From Rhopalosiphum padi (taxonomy: Eukaryota; Arthropoda; Insecta; Hemiptera; Aphididae): a stretch of 64,000 nt of DNA. Below are positions 52,403-63,170 of this stretch, one piece after another. Where the stretch lies: positions 16,154,581-16,218,580 of the forward strand of contig NC_083597.1 of assembly GCF_020882245.1 (NCBI RefSeq), given 5' to 3'. Position numbers and translations under genes: made by a program. The first letter of the stretch is position 1. Every line of letters begins with the position of its first letter. The notes beneath the pieces are model-generated. The model worked only from the letters and a program-made list of their open reading frames with translations. It was not told the DNA's origin and did no database searches.

Positions 52403-54600
52403 CTGTTGAATTATAATATTTGTTCCTGATGGTTGTGGGTTTTATAGAAAACTGAATGTTTTTATGGTCTGATGCTAAGAATAGAAAAACTGTACTGCAA
52501 ATTAATAGGATAACTTACTGAGAAAGAGAAACATCATATACGAATCAAAAAATCGTTGTTAGCTGTAATGACAACTAACTCATGTATGAATAGTGAATAT
52601 AATATAGGAATATGGTGTATATGTCGTATCAAGTCAGATATTGGATAACACCTAGATAGGTACACAAATACGTTGTATATAATACATTTTGAATTTTTTA
52701 TTTCGATGTCCTATAGCCAATAGAAACAGAGATTCTGCTGCATTGATAGCTGCAACACGTTCAAAATATTAAATAATTTTTTCTACAAAGTACATCATAC
52801 AATATTTACATTTATTTTATTATTTTACTACCTATGTAATTTGATACGTTTAAAAATTAATTAATTTGCTTAATGATGTATGAAAATAGATAAACTAAAT
52901 AACATTTTGTGCCCAATCTACGAACGAACAACAGTGTATCTATTTATTATATGCCTGTTAGTTTTACAAATTTAATCATTATAATTATCTTTTATAGTTA
53001 CTAATTCAATATTTAAACTTGTTTGTTAGTTATCTAAATAGTAATCTTGCGTGGGAAGTGATTTGAGATTTGATTTTAGCACTACGGGAGTCTGTTAGAA
53101 AAAAAAAAAACGATATGCTTCGCGTTGTTTTGCCAGAGGGACGATAATAATTTTTAAGTATTTGGTACCTATGATAATAATTATTATTTATACACGCGAT
53201 TATCGGTGTCGTCGTGTCTGAATCAAAAACAGTGTTTGAGGGTCCCCCAAGATATATTTTAAGTAGGACTGTTCGAGTGTGTGCGTCGATAATGTCTTAA
53301 AATATTTTATACGCACAGAAGATACAAACAATAATAATAGTTATAATGTAATACAAGACTTAAAGCTCATCCAGTAGAGCTTGTTGAATGTATAATTAAT
53401 GAGGGGGGAAATGCTGTTTAATTCGATTATCTGTAAAATCGATTCAATAATACTATTAATTATACTAAGACTATAGTAACTACCAATGCATTAGAACATA
53501 TTTTAAAACAACTATGCATATATGCGGTAAGTTTTGATATTATACATATTATAACGATGCAACGATACTGTGCAGTAGTATACATTTTATTGGCCATCAT
53601 TTTAGTATACTAAAATAAATCACTCTGCAAAAATAAATTAGTTTTCTGTACATCGTAAACAACAAAAAACACATCACGTAGGTACTTAAAAATTCAGAGC
53701 ATTTATGAAGATTCTAGACCATACTTGTCTCTTACAGTCTTGCTTGACATTGTAGATAATATACATATATTATAAGTGAATAGTGATATCCCCACGTGTT
53801 ATTGTGTTTTTATAATTTGAAAATGTGTATTATAAAATATAACAATATTGTAATTAACAATTATTACAATTATTTTTTGTATATGCATACTATTGCACTA
53901 TACGGTTAGATATTAGTAAATAATATAATACATTAGTTATTTGGGAAAATGTATAATTGAAAAATGTAATCATCATAAAATTAGTGGTAAATATTGTGTT
54001 GGTACAACTATAGTCTATAATAGTTGTATAATAGTCGAATGCAATATCTATATAATATCAATTGAACTTGTACATTTTTACGAGTGTTATTGATTGACCA
54101 TCACCGCCATAGGCACATTCGAGTCGCATCGTTCCATTAAAAGATCTAAATCTATCCATATTATATCTATTCATACATTCAAATTCGGTAATAATTATTC
54201 TAATCGTGTGGTTGGCGATTTGAAGTTCTCGACGGTTGTAATAATTTCAACAAAGAAAAAAAATAGATGTACAAATCGTTAAACCGTACTTTAATATATA
54301 TAATATTTTACACGCATATGCCGTTCTGTTCAGCTAATTTTCATGAAATATCTCAATATCTTCAATTTGAAACGCGGTAAAGACGGACGAGGAAAGCTGT
54401 TGTTCCAGGGTCGGAAATGTGGTTACTCGTCATTTGGACAATAAAATAAATGACACAACTAAGTTTCACAAAAAAAAAATATCAAATTATGTTTACGTGA
54501 GTTTGATTTTCTATACTTTTGGAGCTTTAATTTAGTTTTTTAGACATAAAATAATTACATACTTATTGCACCAAACAATCTGCATATTAAATAAATTTTT
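52403..54600. other. AT-rich stretch without a recognised gene
   Basis: No supportable gene. A modest GC-richer patch lies at about 53040-53300. The 62-codon plus frame at 54094-54282 is unassigned. Confidence 0.5.
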
Positions 54601-55140
54601 TTATGGACTAATTGAGTAGTATTTTAATGAGGTTGGAGGATTTTTAATAAGGTTATTAAGGAGTTTTATAGAGTTTTAAATAATTTTAACAATTATTATT
54701 ACGGATTTTTTTTATTGAAATATGGAGGAGTTTTAATATTGGGTTATTAAAACCTTATTAAAATATTATTATAACATTATTAAAACATTATTAAAACGCT
54801 ATTAAAACATTATCAAAACGTTATTACAATTTTATTAAAATATTTACCATTTGGGTATGTGCCAAGTACTTAAGGTTTATGGATTTTTACGGCTTTATCA
54901 TGGAAATATAGAGGAATTTTAAGGTTTTTTTTGTGGAATAATTAGGAATTTTGAGGATTATTATAGAATTTAAAGAATTTTATGGCTGTATCATGGAAAT
55001 ATAGAGGATTTTTAACGGTTTAACGCCTTTTATGGAAATATGGAGAAATTTTAAAGAATTTTATGGATTTTGACGGCTGTATTATGGAAATATAAAGTAC
55101 TTTTGAGTGTTTTTAATTGTTTTTAAAGAATTTTTGAAGA
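54600..55140. repeat. Degenerate tandem-repeat field
   Basis: The field holds an exact 11-bp array (54742-54840) and, on its right, several diverged copies of a unit containing GGCTGTATCATGGAAATATA. The copies start near 54889, 54980, 55030 and 55072, with GAGGATTTTTAA-like tails. Similar words (AAATATGGAGGAG) occur left of the array at about 54718. The field is coding-free. Confidence 0.75.
54742..54840. repeat. Nine 11-bp units with phased A-tracts
   Basis: Nine consecutive 11-bp units, mostly CATTATTAAAA with a few substitutions, run without any gap for 99 bases. Nearly every unit ends in AAAA. A-tracts spaced at about one helical turn are known to bend DNA, so this array should be intrinsically curved. 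Confidence 0.9.
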
Positions 55141-56001
55141 TATTTTATTGTCTATATTATATATTTATTTTTATAAGAAGTGTTACTATATTAGTTATTT
55201 GCATCATACATTTATATTTGTTTAAAATTCTATTTTTCCACTGAAGTCGAGCAAAGGCATAAGAAGGTATGTGTGTGTGTGTTTTATATAAAATACATAT
55301 AGGTACGTTACACACCTGCGACCAGTTGTCGGAATGAACGCAGAATGACTTTGGGCGCAATACTCCGCGGATGGGGATCGAATGCACATATCATTATTAT
55401 TTTGATGATGATCGCTAACGGCGCTAAGTTAGAATTTGGGGGATTTTGCATTGATTTGTGATATAATATACGAGCCACATGCCTGTTTTATTTTTGAAAA
55501 CAGAAATATTATATTTATCGGATTTATTGTATTCGATAGTAATCATTAATTTTATTAATATTATTTTGTGTCTACCACCCAATTCAGCCTCATTTTCAAT
55601 ACACACAGCTTGAAGTGACAAGTATCCTGTGAATGGTAGTATATAAGTATGTATATTACATAATAATATAATGTATAGGTACGTTGGTAAGTCTAACGTT
55701 TATTATTTTTAATTCGTTTAAAACAAACAGATATTATAAATGCTATTATATTTACCGCAATTAGAATATTTCAGGGTGAACTAGGTACAATAAAACATGT
55801 CATAATATTTTCTAGTTTTCGCATTGGAAACGCGTTATTAATATTATGATAATATAATAATAAATTATTATTACAAAAATTATAGACGGATATTACACCT
55901 TTATATCATATATTTAGATATTTCTGAAGGCTAAATTTATTGAAATAAGTAGAATTTTAGTTTCTAAGATAATCAGTTAAATACATAGTTGTTTTGGTTT
56001 T
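55141..56001. other. AT-rich stretch without a gene
   Basis: A (GT)n run sits at 55270-55282, beside a small GC-richer patch (55300-55390) with an unassigned 76-codon minus frame (55157-55387). The 65-codon minus frame at 55424-55621 is also unassigned. Confidence 0.5.
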
Positions 56002-56240
56002 TAGTGCACCATATCAATGAGTACACTTCATATTTTCCTACATCAGAAATTGCAATTTTCGGTTATTACGCAGACGATACTGCTCTTTTATCAACATCAA
56101 AATATTGTTAAGCTCGAAGCTTCCAGGTAATATCCCACTTGGATATTAGTATATTACCTTTCATTGATTTACTAAATGGAAAATAAAAATTAATTAATGA
56201 AAGTCCTCTTCCAATACATTTGCACCCAAATATCGTGCTA
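56002..56240 (+). pseudogene. Jockey-like reverse transcriptase relic with YADD box
   Basis: The plus-strand frame from 56004 reads a Tyr-Thr-Ser...Pro-Thr-Ser stretch, Ile-Ala-Ile-Phe and then YADDTALLSTS, with the catalytic Tyr-Ala-Asp-Asp at 56067-56078. A stop follows at 56109-56111. After frame changes the order continues with a His-Leu-Asp-Ile segment (about 56138) and Thr-Lys-Trp-Lys-Ile-Lys-Ile-Asn (56171-56194), two stops, and Lys-Ser-Ser...Phe-Ala-Pro. This is the normal order of a Jockey-clade palm domain. The fragment is isolated, with no endonuclease or thumb, and is inactive. Confidence 0.75.
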
Positions 56241-56438
56241 TCATTTAGTGATATAAGTATTTAATAATTAATAATATTATTATATTATTTATATTAGCAT
56301 AATTCATCATAGGTTAAACATCTTAGCTTAATATTTTATAAACGCTTATATTTATCTTAAAGAAGCGGTGTGAAATAAAAAAGACTTCATCGCATATGAG
56401 GTTACTCGCCCACTTACCTCTAACTTATAATAATTAGT

Positions 56439-57042
56439 CCGGTGTTGTACGATTGAGAACGTTTTACCTTTTTAGCAACACGATTGAGAACGTTGTCGGC
56501 AGATCAAAGAAACAATATTTTGTACCTTAAAATCAAACGATTGAGAACGATTTTTCTAGCGACGTTGCCATTTATCTTAACTTTTAGTTATCTAAACTTT
56601 TAGGCAATAATCAACTCCATTGAAAATAATATTACAAAAACCATGGCCAGCAAAGATAATAATCGTATTGTTTCAACAATTATTTTATATAAAGAGTTTG
56701 AACAAAATAAGGACATAATAAGGTATTTAAAATTAACCGGAAATAAGTAATTGGGAAAAAAAATTTAAATTATGTATATACTGGCAAATAAATATTGATT
56801 TTTTAAATTTTTAATCTTAAGCTGACAAATATGTTGTATATAAATATAGATTCCAGGTAAGTATATTTTGTAACCAAAATATAGTGATTGATATCTTATA
56901 TATATTGTATATTGTATTTTTAATATTTTTTTTTTTAATTAATGTGGCAACGTTGCATAAAAGTTAGTAGGTAAGAACGTTCTCAATCGTGCTATTAAAA
57001 AAGGTACGGCCGATAAGGACCGTTCTCAATCGTGTTCTACTC
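56439..57042. mobile_element. 604-bp inverted-repeat element with five terminal motifs
   Basis: The motif CGATTGAGAACG occurs three times in direct orientation at the left (56450, 56481, 56538) and twice inverted at the right (56978-56989, 57021-57032). Further in, CGTTGCCA (56563-56570) pairs with TGGCAACG (56945-56952). The 8-mer TAATTAGT flanks both sides (56431-56438 and 57043-57050), a plausible target-site duplication of hAT size. The outermost 10 bases do not match well, so the exact ends are uncertain. No transposase frame lies inside. A related end sits at 1406-1460. Confidence 0.65.
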
Positions 57043-57050
57043 TAATTAGT

Positions 57051-59700
57051 TTACCCACAGTATTATTCTATATAACAAATATTTTTTAATCGCTTTTGGT
57101 TTTGGCGTATGTTATTATGAGTATAGTGCTGCTAAGTAGGTATTAAAAAAAAAAAAACTAATCAAACTTTCTAAAACATTTGTCATTGTGTCATTTTCCA
57201 TCCTGCTAAATATCATACAAGACCTTTCAATCTGATATAAAAATCCGTTCACTAAACAAAAATCGTTTATGTTTTTACAAACGTTTCCAAACAAAACTTT
57301 GTTTAAACTCTCAACCAATTCGATTCACAGCTTGTCTCAATCTAGATACACGACTAAAACAGAGCTAGTTCTATAATCTGATCAATTATATTAAAGTATT
57401 TGAACCAAATCATCAAGTGTCTCATCGTGAAACATCCTTTCATAAATCCGTCTATTTCAGAAAGATAGTATTATACAATATTTGTATGAATTATAATTTA
57501 TTATACTTTAATTTATAATAAAAAAGACAAAAATTAACCATCATTCCAATTCAAGTGTTCAAATCGTAATGGATGATAAAAATTATGATTATAATTTACT
57601 ATATACACAATAAGGTATCTATATTCTTTTAAAGGTAAACACTCATTTTTACGAAAAGCGTTAACGTTTTTAGACTCTAAAATTTACAGTTTTTTGTTTA
57701 CATAACCAAATGTAATTTATTATAAAATAACATTCTTGAAAAAAATTGTATTTTTACTATTTTTATCATTATCAATTTTTAATTTTTAATTTTTTGAATG
57801 AAAATACATATTTTTAATTTCATATTCTACAATATTTGTCAATTTATTTCTATTCATAAAAATTGAATTTCAATTATGCAACAATGACTTTTCGTAAATA
57901 ACATAATTTTACTTAAAAATGTCATGATTTATCAATAACGTATTTTTATCTTATCATAATTTATTAATTATTATTATTATTATTATTAATATTAAGTAAT
58001 AATAATATGAGTACAAAAATACCAATATAACATAGACATGTGTTGAAAGAATTGAAATATAAATAACTGATTACGATGAATTAGGACTTACAATGTCTAC
58101 CTTACCTCACTTCTTCGTCTTAGTCCAGTCTTCCCTATAATATGTATGTTAAGATTTTTATGCTGTCAAATGTCAATATAAGTTATCGATCATAATATTC
58201 ATATACATTCAGTAAAGTTGTAAACGTTCCTGTAATCTAGTCGTTAGAAGTCGTTACATCTATTGAATAAGTGCACTGTTAATTAAAATAAAGTACACCG
58301 AACATTAGTATTTGTAATTGTTGTAATATATTATTTTATAACTACGTGTTAATTCTGCGTGACAAACATTTTGATGTTTGCTGTTTGCAATTTAAATATT
58401 ATTATTACGGATGTATTATCAAGTGTGATATGTGATTGTGTAAAGTTGCATTCGTTCGAACCTTTTTGTATTAACTTTGACAAGTTGTTAATTTAAACAC
58501 GACGTGCCATACACTTGATATCAAATAACGTCATGATTGCAATTTGTGACTGCAGGCACGGATCCCGACTTCTTTAATGGCAGAAGTAATGAAGGGAACT
58601 AAAGGAAGAGCGGGTTTTGTACATAATATAAAATAAAATGTCTAATGAAAGCTCACTTCATCAATTGTATTCACATACCTATGTTTACACGACTCATGTT
58701 GCATGTATATTATGTATTTATATGTATACAGTATACTCAAACACTATTATTAATCATCAGAGTATACGAATAATATATTGTAATAGATCATATTATATAG
58801 ATCATATGGTATAGTGGTAAAATAATTCTAGACTTTATGTCTAGACGCAATTATTTTTGTCATTTATATTGCTAAAGACTATTTATTAGGTTATACCTAG
58901 TAGTATAACAATATTATAGATAGAAATTGTGCAAGAATTAAAAATTATTTGTATATATTATATATATATTAATATATTTAAAATTAAAATAGTCTTATAG
59001 CATTTAATTATGTGATTATTGTGAAGGTAAACATTTGTTTTAATAACAAATATTTATTTTTACCTTATTTGAATTTATTAAATAAAAAACAACATTTTTG
59101 AAAACAAAATTATATTTAACTATTTATATAATCATTATGATTTTTAAGTCTTTTACATTTTCAAAATCAAAATATTTTTCTCTAAATTTTTATACCTATA
59201 GTCATTTAACAATTGAATTCTAAATGTGTAAATAATTAGTTATACACTTATAGCTTATAGATGATAACTTAAAAGAATTTAAAGTAGGTTTTTAACTTTA
59301 ACTGTTAATTAGTCATGTATTTATCTTATGGTTCTTACATTCTATAATATTTCTTAGTATTATACGTGTAATTTTAACAGCAAATAATGAAAGAAGTGCT
59401 ATGTGCACACGAAGTATAGGATTGAAAAGATTTCTTTTGATATGTTCGCTTGTAGTTACCTATTTAAATTAAAAAAAAATAAAACTATATTCAGTGCATA
59501 AGCATGTAGTAGGGTAACTATACTGCAACATAATAATTTACTTATGGTTTCGTCTCCGCGCAGAAATGTCCCGAGGGCAATGCCATCAAAAGAAAATATG
59601 GAAGGTAGGTATACAAAAAAAAAATAATAATAATAATAATAACACTGCATTCAATTGAGTTTGAACAAGCTTGAAAAGCCTAAACCCAATGTACACACGT
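57051..59700. other. AT-rich stretch without a recognised gene
   Basis: Stop-dense apart from the minus frame 57115-57318 (67 codons). That frame has mixed residues (several Cys, Asn, Met) and stops just upstream, with a plausible continuation in another frame; no family is recognised. (TTA)n runs lie near 57965-57990. Confidence 0.5.
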
Positions 59701-59734
59701 GGTATCTGTGCGTTGTTCAATTTATATTTTATAC

Positions 59735-59830
59735 AGTGTCACGTGCACCTCAGGAAATGACGTATTTCCGACAAAACGTGCGCAATATACTTACGTCACA
59801 TCACGTTTCCGGAGTCAATTTCTTTTGAAA
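59735..59830. promoter_or_regulatory. Cluster of E-box and CRE-like sites
   Basis: Within about 100 bases lie CACGTG (59740-59745), TGACGTA (59758-59764), TTACGTCA (59791-59798) and further ACGTG and ACGTT words, in otherwise AT-rich DNA. These are known bHLH and CREB/ATF site classes. The clustering is seen in the sequence; a function is inferred. Confidence 0.3.
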
Positions 59831-61085
59831 TTATTCATTCATATCGTTTTTTAAAGTCGTATTTTCCATACGCAGCATCAGCGTGGACGTTGGATGAGAG
59901 AATTGAAAAACTAGGTCCAATGAACCAAGTCGTTAAGCGCCAAAAATTGATTTTAAAAAACGCCAAATACACAAATAAGAACAGCAATACAGACAGGCTG
60001 TTCTTTGTAACATAAATATTTCAAATAAAAAAAATAACGCATTGAGGTCCATATAGCGTTATAAGTAATAAAAATCCTAACCAAGCCGAGTTTTACTGCC
60101 CGGAATCCAATAATACGAGTACATTATAATATGTTTATTATATTTTATTACTTAAGTCTATAGATTAGTGCATAATATATGCATTATGCAATGTGCAATG
60201 TGTGTTTTTCTATTTTAATGCTAATTGCAACAACAAACCTGCAGTTTCGACTAATTTATATAAATTGTAATTCACTAAGTGAAATTATATTCACCGAATG
60301 AATCTTTATATCCCAATAGTCACACCACTTATTTATACGATCATAAATATCCATTTTACCACTTGTCCTGAGCCTCCACGCCTGTATTTTTGTATTTGTG
60401 TAATATGTGTCCTTATATTTTTATACCACAGTTGTTTATCTTATACATTATTATTTATTAACTATATTATAATTCATTACTACACCGTAACTTCCGTTTG
60501 ATGTTTATACTCCAATTATTGGAGTCCAATAAATAATAACTTAATTATTATCGGACTTTGACTACACAGCCCCATTTAACCAGATCAGATAATATTGTAT
60601 AATCTAATTTTTATTGTCTCAAAAAATGAAAACTTTTTAGAATCACGTTCGCGTGGAATAAATTAAGTAGTGTAATCACTACATTCACAATCTTAAACAT
60701 TATAACTAAGTATTTAAGTATATATATTATATACTATTAAAAAACTCCATTTAATGTTTTATTTATTTATAATATAAAATAACGTTATTTAAGAATGAAT
60801 TTCAATACAATTAGGAATACAATTATTTATTGTATATTTTTAGATAAAAAATTTAGTTCATTTTTAATTTTAATTTTATTTTACACACGCGTTAAAATTG
60901 TGTACTCAACAGTCAAACTTGTTTATTATTAATAAGTCAAAAATTCTCAATTACAAAGCAGAACATTTTAACGAATACCAACTTCAACTTAATAAACATT
61001 TATCATAAAAATGTATTTTAGAGTTAAATTAATTATGCAAACTAGCTGAACCCCCAAAAAATATAATACTACAGTGCTATAATAA
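59831..61085. other. AT-rich stretch without a gene
   Basis: Apart from the palindrome at 60509, nothing supportable. The 67-codon plus frame at 60298-60501 is hydrophobic, low-complexity and unassigned. Confidence 0.55.
60509..60525. repeat. Perfect 17-bp palindrome
   Basis: ACTCCAAT-T-ATTGGAGT, with 8-bp arms around one central base. No gene is nearby. Confidence 0.85.
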
Positions 61086-61615
61086 TCTATAAATATATAA
61101 ATAAAACTTTCTTTCTCTCTTATAGTTATCATTGTATACAAAATCTACTGAACCGATTCCAATAAGCAATATAATATCAAGAGGTTCATTGATATTCTCG
61201 AGAGTGTTTGTAGCTATGTTTTTTCAACCAATATTTGTTGCTATACGGCAACTCACAAATTATGATTGGATATAATTTTCTGTATGGTATTATGTTTTGC
61301 CATTTCGGCAAACAAAACTATTTTATATAAATGTTAATTTTAGTAACAACTATTATGAGAGAAAAACCGTATGATTATAATATACAAGTAAAATATTCCC
61401 CACTGATTTTGACGATTCAATGGAGGTTTTGAATGTAAACTTCAGATAATATATTTTGAACCAGTTATTTTTGTGTGGCTTACCAGCTGGCAGATAGCTA
61501 AAAAATAACCGTATATTATTATTCATATTTCTCTCATTCTCTGCTTGCAATTGGTTACATGTAAGTCAAACAAGTTATTTACTGCTATCCCTAGCAATAC
61601 CGGGTAATACAGCTG
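61086..61615 (+). mobile_element. Helitron-like non-autonomous copy
   Basis: The 5' part reads TCTATAAATATATAAA, then a pyrimidine stretch (CTTTCTTTCTCTC), then an AAAATCTACTGAACCGATT block, a layout familiar from insect Helitrons. The 3' part ends CCGGGTAATACAGCTG, close to the usual CTAG-type terminus. An A precedes the 5' TC, as expected for A|T insertion. The terminal hairpin is weak and no Rep/helicase sequence is present. The 65-codon minus frame inside it (61353-61550) is a shadow of the repeat. Confidence 0.4.
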
Positions 61616-61889
61616 TAAAAATTACACGTATTCGTCATTAAAACTATGTTCTTTTCCCTCATTGTAAATACTCTATGCTACTTAGTATATTTTAGTTTAT
61701 TACCACATAAATTAATATTTATATAATTAAATTGTATTTCTAACATATATTATATGAATAATAAGGTATATCATATAATATTATAATTTAAAATAATGTA
61801 ATCAGTATTATTATTAACAATTAATAATTACTTTAATTTTAATTATGAGTTAAGAAATAAAAAAAAATTCAACTTTGGAAAAAAATAAC

Positions 61890-61894
61890 AAAAA
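61890..61894 (-). terminator. Pol III terminator of tRNA-Asp
   Basis: A T5 run on the minus strand, seven bases downstream of the tRNA 3' end, with a further T7 run at 61879-61885. Confidence 0.8.
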
Positions 61895-61900
61895 GTTTTC

Positions 61901-61972
61901 CTCCCCGGCGGGGAATCGAACCCCGGTCTCCCGCGTGACAGGCGGGGATACTTACCACTATACTACCGAGGA
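61901..61972 (-). tRNA. tRNA-Asp (anticodon GUC)
   Basis: A 72-base gene on the minus strand that folds into a full cloverleaf. The acceptor arm is TCCTCGG paired with CCGGGGA (one G-U pair) and the discriminator is G. The D-arm includes the A-box-like TAGTATAGTGGT. The anticodon stem is CCCGC/GCGGG with loop CTGTCAC and anticodon GTC (plus-strand 61937-61939). The T-arm contains the B-box GGTTCGATTCC. The size and sequence are those of a canonical animal tRNA-Asp, CCA is not encoded and there is no intron. It appears intact and functional. Confidence 0.97.
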
Positions 61973-62749
61973 TTGTGCCAACGAGGTAAAAATATTTTGT
62001 AAATAAGTAATTTAATTACACCATTATGTTTCTATACTGTAATAATAAGTTTCAATTTTTCAAATATAGTTATTTCGTTAAATAAGTCAATGTTAAATTG
62101 ATTAATGGATGTATTTAATTTAAGTTCGATGATAAATCACAAAAAGTAATTAAAGTACAAATATACCGGGTGTCGGGTGATCCATTTAAAATAAACAGTA
62201 ACAATTCACTGTTTCAAATACTTTAGTTACTATATAACATTTATAAAAATATTATCATTAAGTGTTTAAGACTTAGATGTTTATAAATTAAATAATTCCG
62301 AATAATATTCTTCTTCGGTATATTATATTGAAAATATATGTTGCCATTTAAAAAAGTAAAAAACAATAATGATAAGATATATTGAAAATGAAAAATACTT
62401 TTTTTCCAAAATTGCTGCTGTTTTGTAACAACTTAAAATTATGTAAAATATATTTTTTCAAAAACGTAATTGTTTTCAGACGTAAAAAATGTCTTACGTT
62501 TACGTTTAATGGATTCTCCTTTACACAAATAATTTTGAGCGAGAAAGTGGATCAGCTTCAATTTTCAAGAATGGTTCCTTATGTTTTATTATATATTTTA
62601 TACTATTATTAGTATATGATTACTTCAGTAAGCTTTATTAATTTTTACCCATTATTTATTTATCAATAACGTTGTACTGTAAAATGGTACCATTATTATT
62701 TATTATTCATACGTGCGAATATTGAGGGTTGTTAGTATGAACTATGAAC
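61973..62749. other. AT-rich stretch without a gene
   Basis: No supportable gene. A short TACCGGGTGTCGGGTGATCC word (62165-62184) stands out and may be a transposon end. The 76-codon plus frame at 62382-62612 is AT-driven. Confidence 0.5.
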
Positions 62750-63170
62750 CATAAGCGTGCGTAGGGGAATGCCGGGCATCTCTCCTCTAGTATTCGTGGC
62801 CAGCTTGTTTTTTCGTGCTTTACTTATAAGTTAGGTACAGTTTATAAACCTTGTTATAAACATAAATCAATTTAGAAATGTTGACGGTTAACCTTAAGAA
62901 TTAATAAGTTTAAGAATTTACATCCTTTTGACCGAAGATTAAAACTATAATAAAATATACTTAGGTACCTAAATTAAATTAATATTAATTATTAATAAAA
63001 TTCAAAGTTAAAATTATATTTTTACATGTAAATATTAACTATTATTTTATGAACTTTGTAGTTAAGTAAAATAATTCTGATTTATTTCTTTTGAAGGGAG
63101 TTAAAAATTGAGCTATTTTGAAATGTAGGTACTAACATTCCCTGAGAAAAAATGTCTGCGCACGCCTATG
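62750..63170. mobile_element. 421-bp hAT-like MITE
   Basis: The left end CATAAGCGTGCGTAG and the reverse complement of the right end, CATAGGCGTGCGCAG, match at 13 of 15 positions. Both ends then carry a GGGAATG word. TATGAA flanks both sides (62743-62748 and 63172-63177), inside 8-mers CTATGAAC and GTATGAAT, consistent with an 8-bp nTnnnnAn duplication. The interior is noncoding and AT-rich. Confidence 0.7.

Noticed and set aside
57115..57318. 67-codon minus-strand ORF with several Cys and Asn
   Set aside because: A stop lies just upstream, no family is recognised, and the apparent continuation needs a frameshift.
62165..62184. TACCGGGTGTCGGGTGATCC as a transposon terminus
   Set aside because: It resembles ends of some insect repeats, but no partner end or duplication was found.
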